45,086 nucleotides of DNA from Prevotella sp. (GTDB lineage: Bacteria > Bacteroidota > Bacteroidia > Bacteroidales > Bacteroidaceae), in NCBI GenBank assembly GCA_017395215.1, contig JAFPVW010000032.1:1-45086 (forward strand), read 5' to 3'. Positions 31,780 through 40,731 of this stretch are shown here, piece by piece. The position numbers and the translations under genes are program-made. Each line of letters opens with the position of its first letter. Position 1 is the first letter of the stretch. A model generated the notes under the pieces. The model worked only from the letters and a program-made list of their open reading frames with translations. It was not told where the DNA came from and did no database searches.

Positions 31780-34340
31780 TTCTTCAAGAATTTAATGTTG
31801 GTACTTCCTGCTTTCACGATATACAGACCGGGACGGAGGGCATTGAGCGGGAGTTCGAGACTGCCGTCGCTGCCAATGCGGTTCTGGCTGACGACTCGAC
31901 CGCCAGCGGTATAGATATAGACAGGCTCGCCGGGACGACAGCCGCTGAACACGAGCGCTTCGCCACTGCGGCTGACCGAGCCCTCAGCCTCGGGCTGAAC
32001 GGGGCTGACGGTCTCCTCGATGGCCGTGGTGCCACCGGCATTGAGCGTGAACTTCCAGATTTTCATAGTCTCGAAGGTCATCACGTCGCGGCTCGACGTG
32101 ACGGTGGTCTCGGCACCGAGCAGGCGTACCTGAGGCTTCTCAGAGAGCTTATAGCCCACGGTGCCGCCCGTGTCGAGCGTGTACCACAGCGTGAATTCGT
32201 CGATGACGTCGTAACCAGGGTCATCGGGGCCGGGCGTCGGGGTGTCGTCATCGTAGCCGGGCTGCGGGTCGTACGGTTCATCCTCCAGTGGTTTGGCAGG
32301 CTCCACGTCGGTCAGGTCGGCGTTGAACGATATGCGGTAGTTGCCACGTCCCTCACCGCGGTGTACTTTAATCAGGTAGTCACCAGCCTCCACGTTCTCT
32401 GTGACCAGTGAGCCTAAGTACCAGCTGGGATTGATGTGGAAATTGCCTTTCGTGCGCTCCCAGTAGTTAGAGCGGTCGTCCTGATAGTAGTACAGACGCA
32501 CGTCGTCGATGCGCAGGTTGTCGCCGGGCTGGATGTTGATGGTCAGCGTGCCGGTGCCGGTCATCGTCACCTCGTACCAGTCCTCGCTGTCCTCATTACC
32601 GTTAGCGTAGCCGTAGCCGAGGTGGCCTGACAGGGTCTTGCCCTTTGCCAGCTTCGTAGGCATCCTCCAGTCGTTCTCTGCCTGACCGTCGTCGGGCAGC
32701 GGGTCCTGTTCGAAGTCATACTTCAGCGAGTAGGCACCATAGCCCTCGCCGCGTTTCACCTTCACCAGGTAGTCGCCGGAAGTCACGTCGGGGACGGTCA
32801 GCGTGCCCTGATACCAGCTGGGGTTAATCCAGAAGGTGTTCGACGTGCGCTCCCAGCAGTTGGAGCCGTCGCTCTGGATATAGTAGAAGCGGATGTCGTC
32901 GACGCGCAGGTGGCTGTTGACATCGGTTGGCGTGTAAGTGAGGATTACCTTACCGTCGCAGGGTACGCTGATGCGGTAGAAGTCGACGTCGTCCTCGCTG
33001 CTCTCCTGATAGCCATAGCCCAAGTGTCCCTGTTTCTCCTGTCCGCGGGCCAGGTAGTTGTTGTCGCGACCTTCTTTCCAGTCGTTGTTAGGCTCGGCGT
33101 CGTTCTTGTATGCCTGAGGCTCAAGGGTGTAGGTCAGCTCGTAGCCGCCATAGCCCTCGCCGCGCTTCACCTTGATGAGGTAGGTGCCGGGAGCCATGTT
33201 GGGGATGTTCAGGTTGCCCTCATACCAGCTGGGGTTGGTCCAATAGTTGTGGTCGGTGCGCTCCCAGTAGTTCGAGCCGTCACTCTGATAGTAGTAGAGG
33301 CGCAGGTCTTCAATACGCAGGTTCTCGTCGGGCTTGATGTTGATGTTGACGGCACCGTCGCGCTTCACCTCGAACGTCCAGAAGTCGTCGTCGTCTTCGC
33401 TGCTCTTCTGGTAGCCGTAGCCCAGGTGTCCCTGCATCGTCTTGTTCAGGGGGAGTGTGCCGGGCTTTTCGTCTGACAGTGGGTTCCAGCCGTCGGGCTC
33501 GTGGTCGTTGGTGTAGGTATTGGCCGTGAAGGTGTAGGTCAGCTCGTAGCCGCCATAGCCCTCGCCACGCTTTACCTTGACGAGGTAGGTGCCGGGAGCC
33601 AGGTTGGGTATGTTCAGGTTGCCCTCATACCAGCTGGGGTTGATCCAGTAGTTATGGTCGGTGCGCTCCCAGTAGTTCTTGCCGTCGCTCTGATAGTAGT
33701 AGAGGCGCAGGTCCTCGATGCGCAGCGTGCTCTCGGGCTTGATGTTGATGTTGGCCACACCGTCGTCGGCAACGGTGAACGTGTACCAGTCGTCATCATC
33801 TTCGCTGCCCCTTTCGTAGCCGTAGCCCAGGTGTCCTTGCACGGTATGGTTCAAAGGCAGCGTACAGGGCTTCTCGCCCGACTGCGGGTCCCAACCGTCA
33901 ACCTCGCTATTATTCGCGTAGGTGCTGGGCGTAAACTCCACCTTGATGGTGTACTGCGCCGCGCCCTCACCATGCGTCACCTTGAGGAGATAGGTGCCGG
34001 GAGCCATGTCGGGGACCTTCAGTTCGCCCTCATACCAGCTGGGGTTTATCCAGAAGTTGTTCGACGTGCGCTCCCAGTAGTTCGACCCGTCGCTCTGGTA
34101 GTAGTACAACCGCAAGTCTTGGACTCGCAGGCCGCTTCCCGGTGTGATGACAATCTTGGCAGCACCGTCGGCGGTGACAGTAAACTTCCAAAACTCCGTC
34201 TTCCTGTCCGTCGAGAGCTGTCCGCTCTTCTCCTGCCCTAACGGCAGCTGCGTGGCTTCAGTCCACGTTGTTCCCTGTGCCAGCACGCCTAAGGGCAGCG
34301 CCAGCAGCAAAGCAAATAGAAAATGTAGTCTTTTTCTCAT
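31776..34340 (-). CDS. Exported five-fold repeat protein with T9SS-type tail
   Basis: An 854-residue protein with a signal peptide (LHFLFALLLALPLGVLAQ). Five tandem repeats of about 125 residues (about 22-650) each carry HLGYGY or an equivalent, an acidic EDDDDW/F turn, LRIEDLRLYYYQSDG, NYWERT, NPSWYEG and APGTYLxKVxRGEG. The plan resembles PPC-like beta-sandwiches but is unusually rich in Tyr and Trp. An acidic Pro-rich linker (about 655-690) precedes a C-terminal sorting domain ending LRPGLYIVKAGSTNIKFLKK. I chose ATG 34340 because the signal peptide begins there. First gene of the surface run; I found no convincing promoter, only TATCTTTA at 34378-34371. Confidence 0.82.
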   Translation of the reverse strand: MRKRLHFLFALLLALPLGVLAQGTTWTEATQLPLGQEKSGQLSTDRKTEFWKFTVTADGAAKIVITPGSGLRVQDLRLYYYQSDGSNYWERTSNNFWINPSWYEGELKVPDMAPGTYLLKVTHGEGAAQYTIKVEFTPSTYANNSEVDGWDPQSGEKPCTLPLNHTVQGHLGYGYERGSEDDDDWYTFTVADDGVANINIKPESTLRIEDLRLYYYQSDGKNYWERTDHNYWINPSWYEGNLNIPNLAPGTYLVKVKRGEGYGGYELTYTFTANTYTNDHEPDGWNPLSDEKPGTLPLNKTMQGHLGYGYQKSSEDDDDFWTFEVKRDGAVNINIKPDENLRIEDLRLYYYQSDGSNYWERTDHNYWTNPSWYEGNLNIPNMAPGTYLIKVKRGEGYGGYELTYTLEPQAYKNDAEPNNDWKEGRDNNYLARGQEKQGHLGYGYQESSEDDVDFYRISVPCDGKVILTYTPTDVNSHLRVDDIRFYYIQSDGSNCWERTSNTFWINPSWYQGTLTVPDVTSGDYLVKVKRGEGYGAYSLKYDFEQDPLPDDGQAENDWRMPTKLAKGKTLSGHLGYGYANGNEDSEDWYEVTMTGTGTLTINIQPGDNLRIDDVRLYYYQDDRSNYWERTKGNFHINPSWYLGSLVTENVEAGDYLIKVHRGEGRGNYRISFNADLTDVEPAKPLEDEPYDPQPGYDDDTPTPGPDDPGYDVIDEFTLWYTLDTGGTVGYKLSEKPQVRLLGAETTVTSSRDVMTFETMKIWKFTLNAGGTTAIEETVSPVQPEAEGSVSRSGEALVFSGCRPGEPVYIYTAGGRVVSQNRIGSDGSLELPLNALRPGLYIVKAGSTNIKFLKK

Positions 34341-34602
34341 ATGATTGAATGGTTTTAAGTTTTCGTGGGGTAAAGATAGATATAATATGTGAGACCGCCG
34401 TCGCACTATCACAAAACTTATTCCCATATTCACAATTTAAAGAAAGTTTAACGTTCCTACAATCACAATCTCGCATTCTCAAAATAACAATCAGCTTGTA
34501 TACAGGTAGTTACGGGCTATACCGACCAGTAAAAAAGTTAATTTATTATCCGTCATTCCGTCACTACTCGGTTAACCCACTCATCAAGAGGAAGTTATGG
34601 GG

Positions 34603-34748
34603 TGACGGATAACGGTGACGGGTGACGGATGACATTCACCACCCATGAACAATGATTCACCGCCAGTGAATAAATGAGCCGTTGCACCCGCCAGACAGAA
34701 CGCTCGTGGAGGCTATAAAAATCCGTCACCCGTCACCACTATCCGTCA
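34603..34748. repeat. Long inverted repeat of GTGACGG words
   Basis: Arms of 28 nt at 34603-34630 and 34721-34748 are complementary at 26 of 28 positions; the shared core is GGTGACGGGTGACGGAT. About 90 nt separate them. The arms could fold the whole 146 nt into a cruciform or RNA hairpin. Confidence 0.85.
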
Positions 34749-34865
34749 CACCGCAATACACTGATTGTCAGCACGTTGCACAGAAATGACGGATGTGACG
34801 CTTTTTTTTGAACTCTGCGAATGCAACAAAATAAGCGAAAAATGATTAAAATTTAGCCGCTGTAA

Positions 34866-34897
34866 TTTGCTCCTGACAGGAAAAAAGCGTAACTTTG
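34866..34897 (+). promoter_or_regulatory. Promoter of the AraC-tamB-tamL operon
   Basis: TTTG (34866-34869), exactly 20 nt, TAACTTTG (34890-34897). The ATG at 34907 is 9 nt after the -7 box, so the transcript should be nearly leaderless. Confidence 0.83.
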
Positions 34898-34906
34898 CAC
34901 GCGACT

Positions 34907-36070
34907 ATGATTGAGAACCTCATTGCGTCGATGCCGTTGTACGTCTGTACGTTCTGGTCGGTGCTGCTGCTGCTCGATGTCGTCGAACGGCGGCAGAAGG
35001 CCAAGTTGCGGCTGCTGGCCTATATGTCGGCGGCAGCCCTGCTCTACATGGGGCACTACGTGTTCTTCAACCGCATGACAGCGCTGCTGCCCCTGACTGA
35101 CACCATCTACTCGACGATGAACCTGGCCGTCTTCCCCCTGTACTATATCTACCTGAAGGAGATTACCGAGCCAGTCTGGAACCACCGCTGGCAGTGGCTG
35201 CTGCTGTTGCCTGCAGCCGTTGGCGGCGCGGCCATCGGACTGCTCTATGCGCTGATGTCGCCGGCAGAGACGGCGCAGTTTGTCGACACCTACCTGTATC
35301 ACAACCAGACAGCCGGACTCGTCGGTCCCGCCTGGTGGCAGGGCGCCGCCCACAGCGCGGCCAAGGTGGTGTTTGCCCTCCAGATACCGCCCATCCTGAT
35401 TTCCGGCTACCGCAAGGTCCGGCACTACGACCAGACTGTCGAGGCAAACTATGCCGACACCGACGACAAGCGGCTCCGCCTGATGAAGACCGTACTGCTG
35501 CTGTTTGTAGTCACGTCGCTGCTGTCGTTCGCCGCCAACGTTCTGGGCCGCTACCGCTTCGCCGACTCCCCGTGGCTGTTGCTCGTGCCGTCGGTGCTGT
35601 TCTCAGTACTGCAGTTCATGCTGGGCTATGCCGGCTACCGCCAGCAGTTCTCAATCAGCGACCTGCTGCGCGACCTGAAGATTACGGAGCCGTCGGCCAC
35701 GCCTGCCGCTACCGACGACGAGGCCGCCCAGCCCTCCATCCTCGACACGCTGCCCCAGCAGCTGACCAACGCCGTCAGCCGCGACCGCCTCTACCTGCAG
35801 CCCGACCTGAAGATTACCGACGTGGCCGACCTGCTGCATACCAACCGCACTTACGTCTCGCGGGTACTGAAGGAGCAGATGGGCACAACGTTTGCCGATT
35901 TCATCAACCGCCAGCGCATAGACTACGCCTGCCATCTGATGGCGCAGGACCCCACGACGGGAACCGACAAGGTGGCCACAATGTCGGGCTTCTCGTCGCT
36001 CTCATCCTTCTACCGCAACTTCAAACTCTACAAAGGCTGCGCACCTAAAGACTACCAGCCGCCGACATGA
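34907..36070 (+). CDS. Membrane-embedded AraC-family transcription regulator
   Basis: A 387-residue protein. The first about 230 residues contain six or seven hydrophobic segments (for example LYVCTFWSVLLLLDVV, WQWLLLLPAAVGGAAIGLLY, TVLLLFVVTSLLSFAA). A C-terminal AraC helix-turn-helix pair follows at about 275-385 (KITDVADLLHTNRTYVSRVLKE and MSGFSSLSSFYRNFKLYKG). The layout suggests a one-protein membrane sensor and regulator. An upstream in-frame TTG at 34895 lies inside the -7 box, so ATG 34907 is preferred. The stop overlaps the tamB start by 4 nt (ATGA), linking it to outer-membrane biogenesis. Signal and targets unknown. Confidence 0.87.
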   Translation: MIENLIASMPLYVCTFWSVLLLLDVVERRQKAKLRLLAYMSAAALLYMGHYVFFNRMTALLPLTDTIYSTMNLAVFPLYYIYLKEITEPVWNHRWQWLLLLPAAVGGAAIGLLYALMSPAETAQFVDTYLYHNQTAGLVGPAWWQGAAHSAAKVVFALQIPPILISGYRKVRHYDQTVEANYADTDDKRLRLMKTVLLLFVVTSLLSFAANVLGRYRFADSPWLLLVPSVLFSVLQFMLGYAGYRQQFSISDLLRDLKITEPSATPAATDDEAAQPSILDTLPQQLTNAVSRDRLYLQPDLKITDVADLLHTNRTYVSRVLKEQMGTTFADFINRQRIDYACHLMAQDPTTGTDKVATMSGFSSLSSFYRNFKLYKGCAPKDYQPPT

Positions 36071-39000
36071 AGAAAGCAATGAAGTGGTTGGGGATTGCGG
36101 CCTTTACCCCCATACTGCTGTTCGTCACACTCGCCGCACTGCTCTACGTGCCGCCCGTTCAGAACTGGGCGGCCGACAAGGTGGCGGCAATCGCGTCGGA
36201 GAAGACGGGCATGGACATCACCGTGGGCACCGTCAGGCTGGAATGGCCCTTGGACTTAGGCATCGACGACTTCCGTGCCATCCACGAGGGCGACACGCTG
36301 GCCGACGTTGGCCATCTGTCGGTCGACGTGCAGCTGCGGCCGCTATTCAAGAAGCGCGTGGTCATCAACGAGCTGTCGGTCAGCGACGCCAAGCTCAACA
36401 CCAACGGCTTCATCAGCGACCTGCGCGTCAAAGGACATATCGGCGAACTGTGGCTGCGCTCCGACGGCATCGACCTCAACCAGGGCACGGCTGAGGTGAA
36501 CGGCGCACGGCTCACCGACTCAAGCCTCGACATTGCCCTGAGCGACACGGCAGCCGTCGACACGACCACTACCGAAACACTGTGGCGCATCAATGCCGAC
36601 AGCCTGAGCATAGCCCGCACCGACGTGAAGGTCCACATGCCGGGCGACACCTTGAACATTGCGGCCTACATGGGCAACGCCGTGGCCCGCGAGGCCGACA
36701 TCGACCTCAGCAGCGGCACCTATAAAGTGGGAAGCATCGACTGGCACGACGGCCAGCTCAGCTACGACGACAACAGCCAGCCACCCGTCGAGGGACTGGA
36801 CTACAGCCACATAGACTTGAAAGACATACGGCTCGGCGTGGACTCCATCTACTACGGCCCGGAGGGCACCTCCTTCTACGTCCGCGAGACGGCGCTGAAG
36901 GAGAAGTCGGGATTGGAGATTCGCGAACTGACGGGCGGCGTGCGCTTGGACACAGCCTTTACCCACGTCGAGTTGCCCCACATGAAGCTGCGAACGGCTG
37001 ACAGCGACATCGAGGCCGAGGTGAGCACCGACTTCAACGTGGCCGACGAAAAGAACCCCGGCAAGCTGCGCGCCCGCCTCAACGCCCAGATTGGCAAGCA
37101 GGACCTGATGCGCTTTGCAGGCGGGCTGCCACAGCAGTTCATGCGCCAGTACCCCAACCACCCGCTGAGCATCAAAGGCTCGCTGAACGGCAACCTGCAG
37201 CGCATGGAGTTTACGGGGCTCGACATCAACCTGCCATCGGCCATGCACCTCAAGGCCGACGGCGTGGCCCACAACATCACCGACCTCGACAAACTGACCG
37301 GACAGCTGAACCTCAAGGCTGAGAGCCAGGACCTGGGCTTCGTCTCTGAACTGTTGCCGAAGTCTGCCGGCATACGTATTCCGAAGGGCATGACGCTGAG
37401 CGGAAATCTCAAGGCCAATGGCGGCCGATATGACGTGGACGCCACGCTGACAGAGGGCAGCGGAACCATCAAGGCCAAAGGCACGGTCAGCGCCCCGCCC
37501 TCTGCACCTATAACCTACGACATCGACGCCACCGTCAAGAACCTGAACCTGCGCCACTTCATGCCCAAGGACTCCTTAGGCCTGCTGTCGGCCACTATCA
37601 AGGCCAAGGGTAAAGGAACCGACCTGTTGTCGAACCGCAGCCATGCCGACATCAAGGCCAACATCCACCAGCTGCAGTACGGCCACTGGAACCTGCAGGA
37701 CATTGCCGCCGACGCCACCCTGCAGAACGGCCGCGCCATCGGAACCCTCACCGGCCATAACGAGCTTTTCGACGGCCGTGTAGGCATTGATGCCCTCCTG
37801 AGCACCAAGCAGATAGAAGCCACCATCACGCCTCACATCGACTGTGCCGACCTCTACGCCCTGCGCCTGTCGGACGAACCGCTGACCATCGGCATGGGCG
37901 GCAGCGTCACCTTACACTCCGACATGAAGCAGAACCACGAGCTGAAGGGCCGCCTCAGCCACCTTTATATTACCGACGACAAGGCTACCTATCACCCCGA
38001 AGACCTCGGCCTGCTGCTGCGCACCAACCGCGACACAACGCTGGCTCGCATCCAGAGCGGCGACTTCATCGTGAAGCTCGACGCCAGGGGCGGCTATGAG
38101 CCGCTGCTGAAGCAGACCACTACCCTACTCGACTCCGTCTCTGCGCAATATAAGAATAAGGTCATCAACCAACTGGCCATCAAGCGCCTGCTGCCTACCA
38201 TGAAGCTGCACGTGGAGTCAGGGCGCGGCAACCCCATTGCCGATATCCTGCGTACCAAGGAAGTTGACTTCAAGGAGCTGTTTGCCGATATTACCACCTC
38301 GCCCGAGACGGGCATCAACGGACAGGCACATCTTTACTCGCTCAACTACGACTCAACCCGCATCGATACCATCAGGCTGAACCTGACGCAGCGTGGCGAC
38401 CGACTGACCTACCAGGGACAGATACGCAACAACCGCAAGAACCCGCAGTTTGTGTTCAACGCCCTTGTCGACGGTCACGTCCACGAGCATGGCGCTCTGG
38501 CCGGCCTGCGCTTCTACGACAAGGATAACCGCATGGGCGTACGTGTCGGTGCTACGGCTGAGATGGAAGACGGCGGCATACGCTTCAGGCTGATGCCCGA
38601 ACGTCCGACGCTGGGCTATAAGGAGTTCAACCTGAACAGCGACAACTACATCTTCCTGAGTAATAACCGTAAGATACAGGCCAAGGTTGACCTGATTGCT
38701 GACGACAAGACAGGTCTGAAGCTATACACCGAGGACCAGGACTCCACCATGCTTCAGGACCTGACGGTCAGCATCAACCACCTCGACCTCGGCGAGCTGA
38801 CATCCGTCATTCCCTATCTGCCACACATCACCGGCCATCTGAACGGCGACTACCACATCCTGCAGGACCAGGACGGGCACATCAGCGTTGCCTCCGACAT
38901 GGCAGTCAACAAGATGACCTACGAAGGGGCGCCCATCGGCAACCTCTCGACCGAGTTGGTCTATCTGATGAAGGAGGATGACACACATGCCATTGAGGCC

Positions 39001-40731
39001 CGCCTGATGCTCGACGACGAGGAGTTCGGCCTGCTCCGAGGGTCGTACTCTGCTGCGACGGTGTCGCAGCAAAGAAAACAAGCTGGACGTATCGATGCTA
39101 CGTTCACCATGACGCGCTTCCCGCTGTCGATTGCCAACGGCTTCGTGCCCGACCAGCTCATTGGCCTCGAGGGCTACGGCGAAGGCGAGCTGACCATTAA
39201 GGGCACCACCGACAAACCCATTGTCGACGGCGAGGTCTATCTGGATTCTGCCTACTTGGTAAGTCTGCCCTACGGTGTGCGTATGCGCTTCGACAATGAC
39301 CCCGTGCGCATTGTCGGCTCACACCTGCTGCTTGAGAACTTCGGTCTCTACGCCTACAACGAAGAGCCGCTCAACATGCAGGGCGACATCGACTTCTCCG
39401 ACCTCGACCGCGTCACGATGGACATGCGCATGAGGGCACAGAACTACCAAATCATCAACGCCAAGCAGACACCCAAGTCGATTGCCTTCGGCAAGGCGTT
39501 CGTCAACTTCTTCGCCCGCATGAACGGACCGCTCGACGCCCTCAGGATGCGCGGCCGCCTCGACGTGCTCGGCTCAACCGACATGACCTACATGCTGCTC
39601 GACTCGCCGCTCTCTACCGACAACCGGCTCGACGAGCTGGTGAAGTTCACCGACTTCAGCGACACCACGCAGACGGCAGCCGTCAGCCGTCCCACGCCTT
39701 CGGGCCTCGACATGGACATGAATATCAACGTGTCGCAGGGAGCACACATCGTCTGCGACCTCAACGTCGAGCAGACCAACTACATCGACCTCATGGGCGG
39801 CGGCGACCTGCGCATGCGCTACAACAACGAAGGCCTTAACCTGACAGGGCGTTACACCCTGGCCGACGGCGAAATGAAATACTCCATGCCCGTCATACCG
39901 CTGAAGACCTTCACCATCAGGGACGGAAGCTACGTGGAGTTCACCGGCGACCCCATGAATCCGCGGCTGAACATCACCGCCACCGAGCGCACCAAGGCTT
40001 CCGTTGGCCAGGAGGGCGGACAAAGCCGAAGCGTGACCTTCGACTGTGGCGTGGTCATCACCAAGACGCTCAACGACATGGGCCTCCAGTTTATCATCTC
40101 GGCTCCCGAGGACAACAGCGTCAACAACGAGCTGCAGGCCATGTCGGTCGAAGAGCGCGGCAAGCTGGCTGTCACCATGCTGACCACGGGCATGTATCTG
40201 GCCGACGGCAATACCAGCGGATTCTCGATGAACTCCGCCCTCAGCTCGTTCCTGCAGAATGAGATCAACAACATCACCGGCTCGGCCCTGAAGACGCTCG
40301 ACCTCAGCGTGGGCCTCGACAACACCACCGACGCCTCGGGACAGATGCACACCGACTACTCGTTCAAGTTCTCGAAGCGCCTCTTCGACAACCGCCTGAA
40401 GATACAGCTCGGCGGCAAGGTGTCGACCGGTGCCGACGACATTCCCGGACAGCAGCAGTCGTTCTTCGACAACGTCACGATGGAGTACCGCCTCGACCAG
40501 TCGGCCCAGAAGAACCTCAAGGTGTTCTACCAGCAAAATGTCTACGACTGGCTCGAGGGCTACACCGGCGTCTACGGCGTCGGCTACGTCTGGCGCAAGA
40601 AGATGGACTCCTTGTGGGACGTGTTCAAGATGTTCAGCAACGACACGCCGACGCAGCCCATGATGATGCGCCCGCTGACAACCCGACGTGATTCAACCCT
40701 CCAAGACACCATACGCCATGAAGCCCAATAA
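36067..40731 (+). CDS. tamB: TamB-like translocation and assembly module / lipid-transport protein
   Basis: A 1554-residue protein of the AsmA/TamB superfamily. An N-terminal membrane anchor (about 5-28, LGIAAFTPILLFVTLAALLY) is followed by the AsmA-like start (VQNWAADKVAAIASEKTGMDITVGTVRLEWPLDL). A very long beta-rich body spans the periplasm. The C-terminal DUF490/TamB domain (about 1200-1500) has LADGEMKYSMPVIPLKTFTIRDGSYVEFTGDPMNP. TamB proteins bridge the inner membrane to an Omp85 partner and are linked to lipid transport and outer-membrane protein assembly. The partner is encoded next, overlapping by 14 nt. The regulator gene upstream overlaps by 4 nt. Confidence 0.92.
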   Translation: MKKAMKWLGIAAFTPILLFVTLAALLYVPPVQNWAADKVAAIASEKTGMDITVGTVRLEWPLDLGIDDFRAIHEGDTLADVGHLSVDVQLRPLFKKRVVINELSVSDAKLNTNGFISDLRVKGHIGELWLRSDGIDLNQGTAEVNGARLTDSSLDIALSDTAAVDTTTTETLWRINADSLSIARTDVKVHMPGDTLNIAAYMGNAVAREADIDLSSGTYKVGSIDWHDGQLSYDDNSQPPVEGLDYSHIDLKDIRLGVDSIYYGPEGTSFYVRETALKEKSGLEIRELTGGVRLDTAFTHVELPHMKLRTADSDIEAEVSTDFNVADEKNPGKLRARLNAQIGKQDLMRFAGGLPQQFMRQYPNHPLSIKGSLNGNLQRMEFTGLDINLPSAMHLKADGVAHNITDLDKLTGQLNLKAESQDLGFVSELLPKSAGIRIPKGMTLSGNLKANGGRYDVDATLTEGSGTIKAKGTVSAPPSAPITYDIDATVKNLNLRHFMPKDSLGLLSATIKAKGKGTDLLSNRSHADIKANIHQLQYGHWNLQDIAADATLQNGRAIGTLTGHNELFDGRVGIDALLSTKQIEATITPHIDCADLYALRLSDEPLTIGMGGSVTLHSDMKQNHELKGRLSHLYITDDKATYHPEDLGLLLRTNRDTTLARIQSGDFIVKLDARGGYEPLLKQTTTLLDSVSAQYKNKVINQLAIKRLLPTMKLHVESGRGNPIADILRTKEVDFKELFADITTSPETGINGQAHLYSLNYDSTRIDTIRLNLTQRGDRLTYQGQIRNNRKNPQFVFNALVDGHVHEHGALAGLRFYDKDNRMGVRVGATAEMEDGGIRFRLMPERPTLGYKEFNLNSDNYIFLSNNRKIQAKVDLIADDKTGLKLYTEDQDSTMLQDLTVSINHLDLGELTSVIPYLPHITGHLNGDYHILQDQDGHISVASDMAVNKMTYEGAPIGNLSTELVYLMKEDDTHAIEARLMLDDEEFGLLRGSYSAATVSQQRKQAGRIDATFTMTRFPLSIANGFVPDQLIGLEGYGEGELTIKGTTDKPIVDGEVYLDSAYLVSLPYGVRMRFDNDPVRIVGSHLLLENFGLYAYNEEPLNMQGDIDFSDLDRVTMDMRMRAQNYQIINAKQTPKSIAFGKAFVNFFARMNGPLDALRMRGRLDVLGSTDMTYMLLDSPLSTDNRLDELVKFTDFSDTTQTAAVSRPTPSGLDMDMNINVSQGAHIVCDLNVEQTNYIDLMGGGDLRMRYNNEGLNLTGRYTLADGEMKYSMPVIPLKTFTIRDGSYVEFTGDPMNPRLNITATERTKASVGQEGGQSRSVTFDCGVVITKTLNDMGLQFIISAPEDNSVNNELQAMSVEERGKLAVTMLTTGMYLADGNTSGFSMNSALSSFLQNEINNITGSALKTLDLSVGLDNTTDASGQMHTDYSFKFSKRLFDNRLKIQLGGKVSTGADDIPGQQQSFFDNVTMEYRLDQSAQKNLKVFYQQNVYDWLEGYTGVYGVGYVWRKKMDSLWDVFKMFSNDTPTQPMMMRPLTTRRDSTLQDTIRHEAQ

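Larger units (their letters stand above)
34341..34906. other. 566-nt intergenic region between divergent operons
   Basis: No gene seen. It holds the upstream region of the surface-protein run (34341-34500), the GTGACGG inverted repeat (34603-34748) and the promoter of the AraC operon (34866-34897). A small hairpin ATTCAC-CGCCA-GTGAAT lies at 34655-34671. Confidence 0.7.

Noticed and set aside
34341-34390. Promoter for the surface-protein run at TATCTTTA (34378-34371)
   Set aside because: The last base departs from the consensus and no TTTG lies at 19-21 nt, so I did not list it as a feature.
40688-40717. Upstream GTG start for the TamL-like protein
   Set aside because: It would place ten residues before a textbook lipoprotein signal that starts at ATG 40718.
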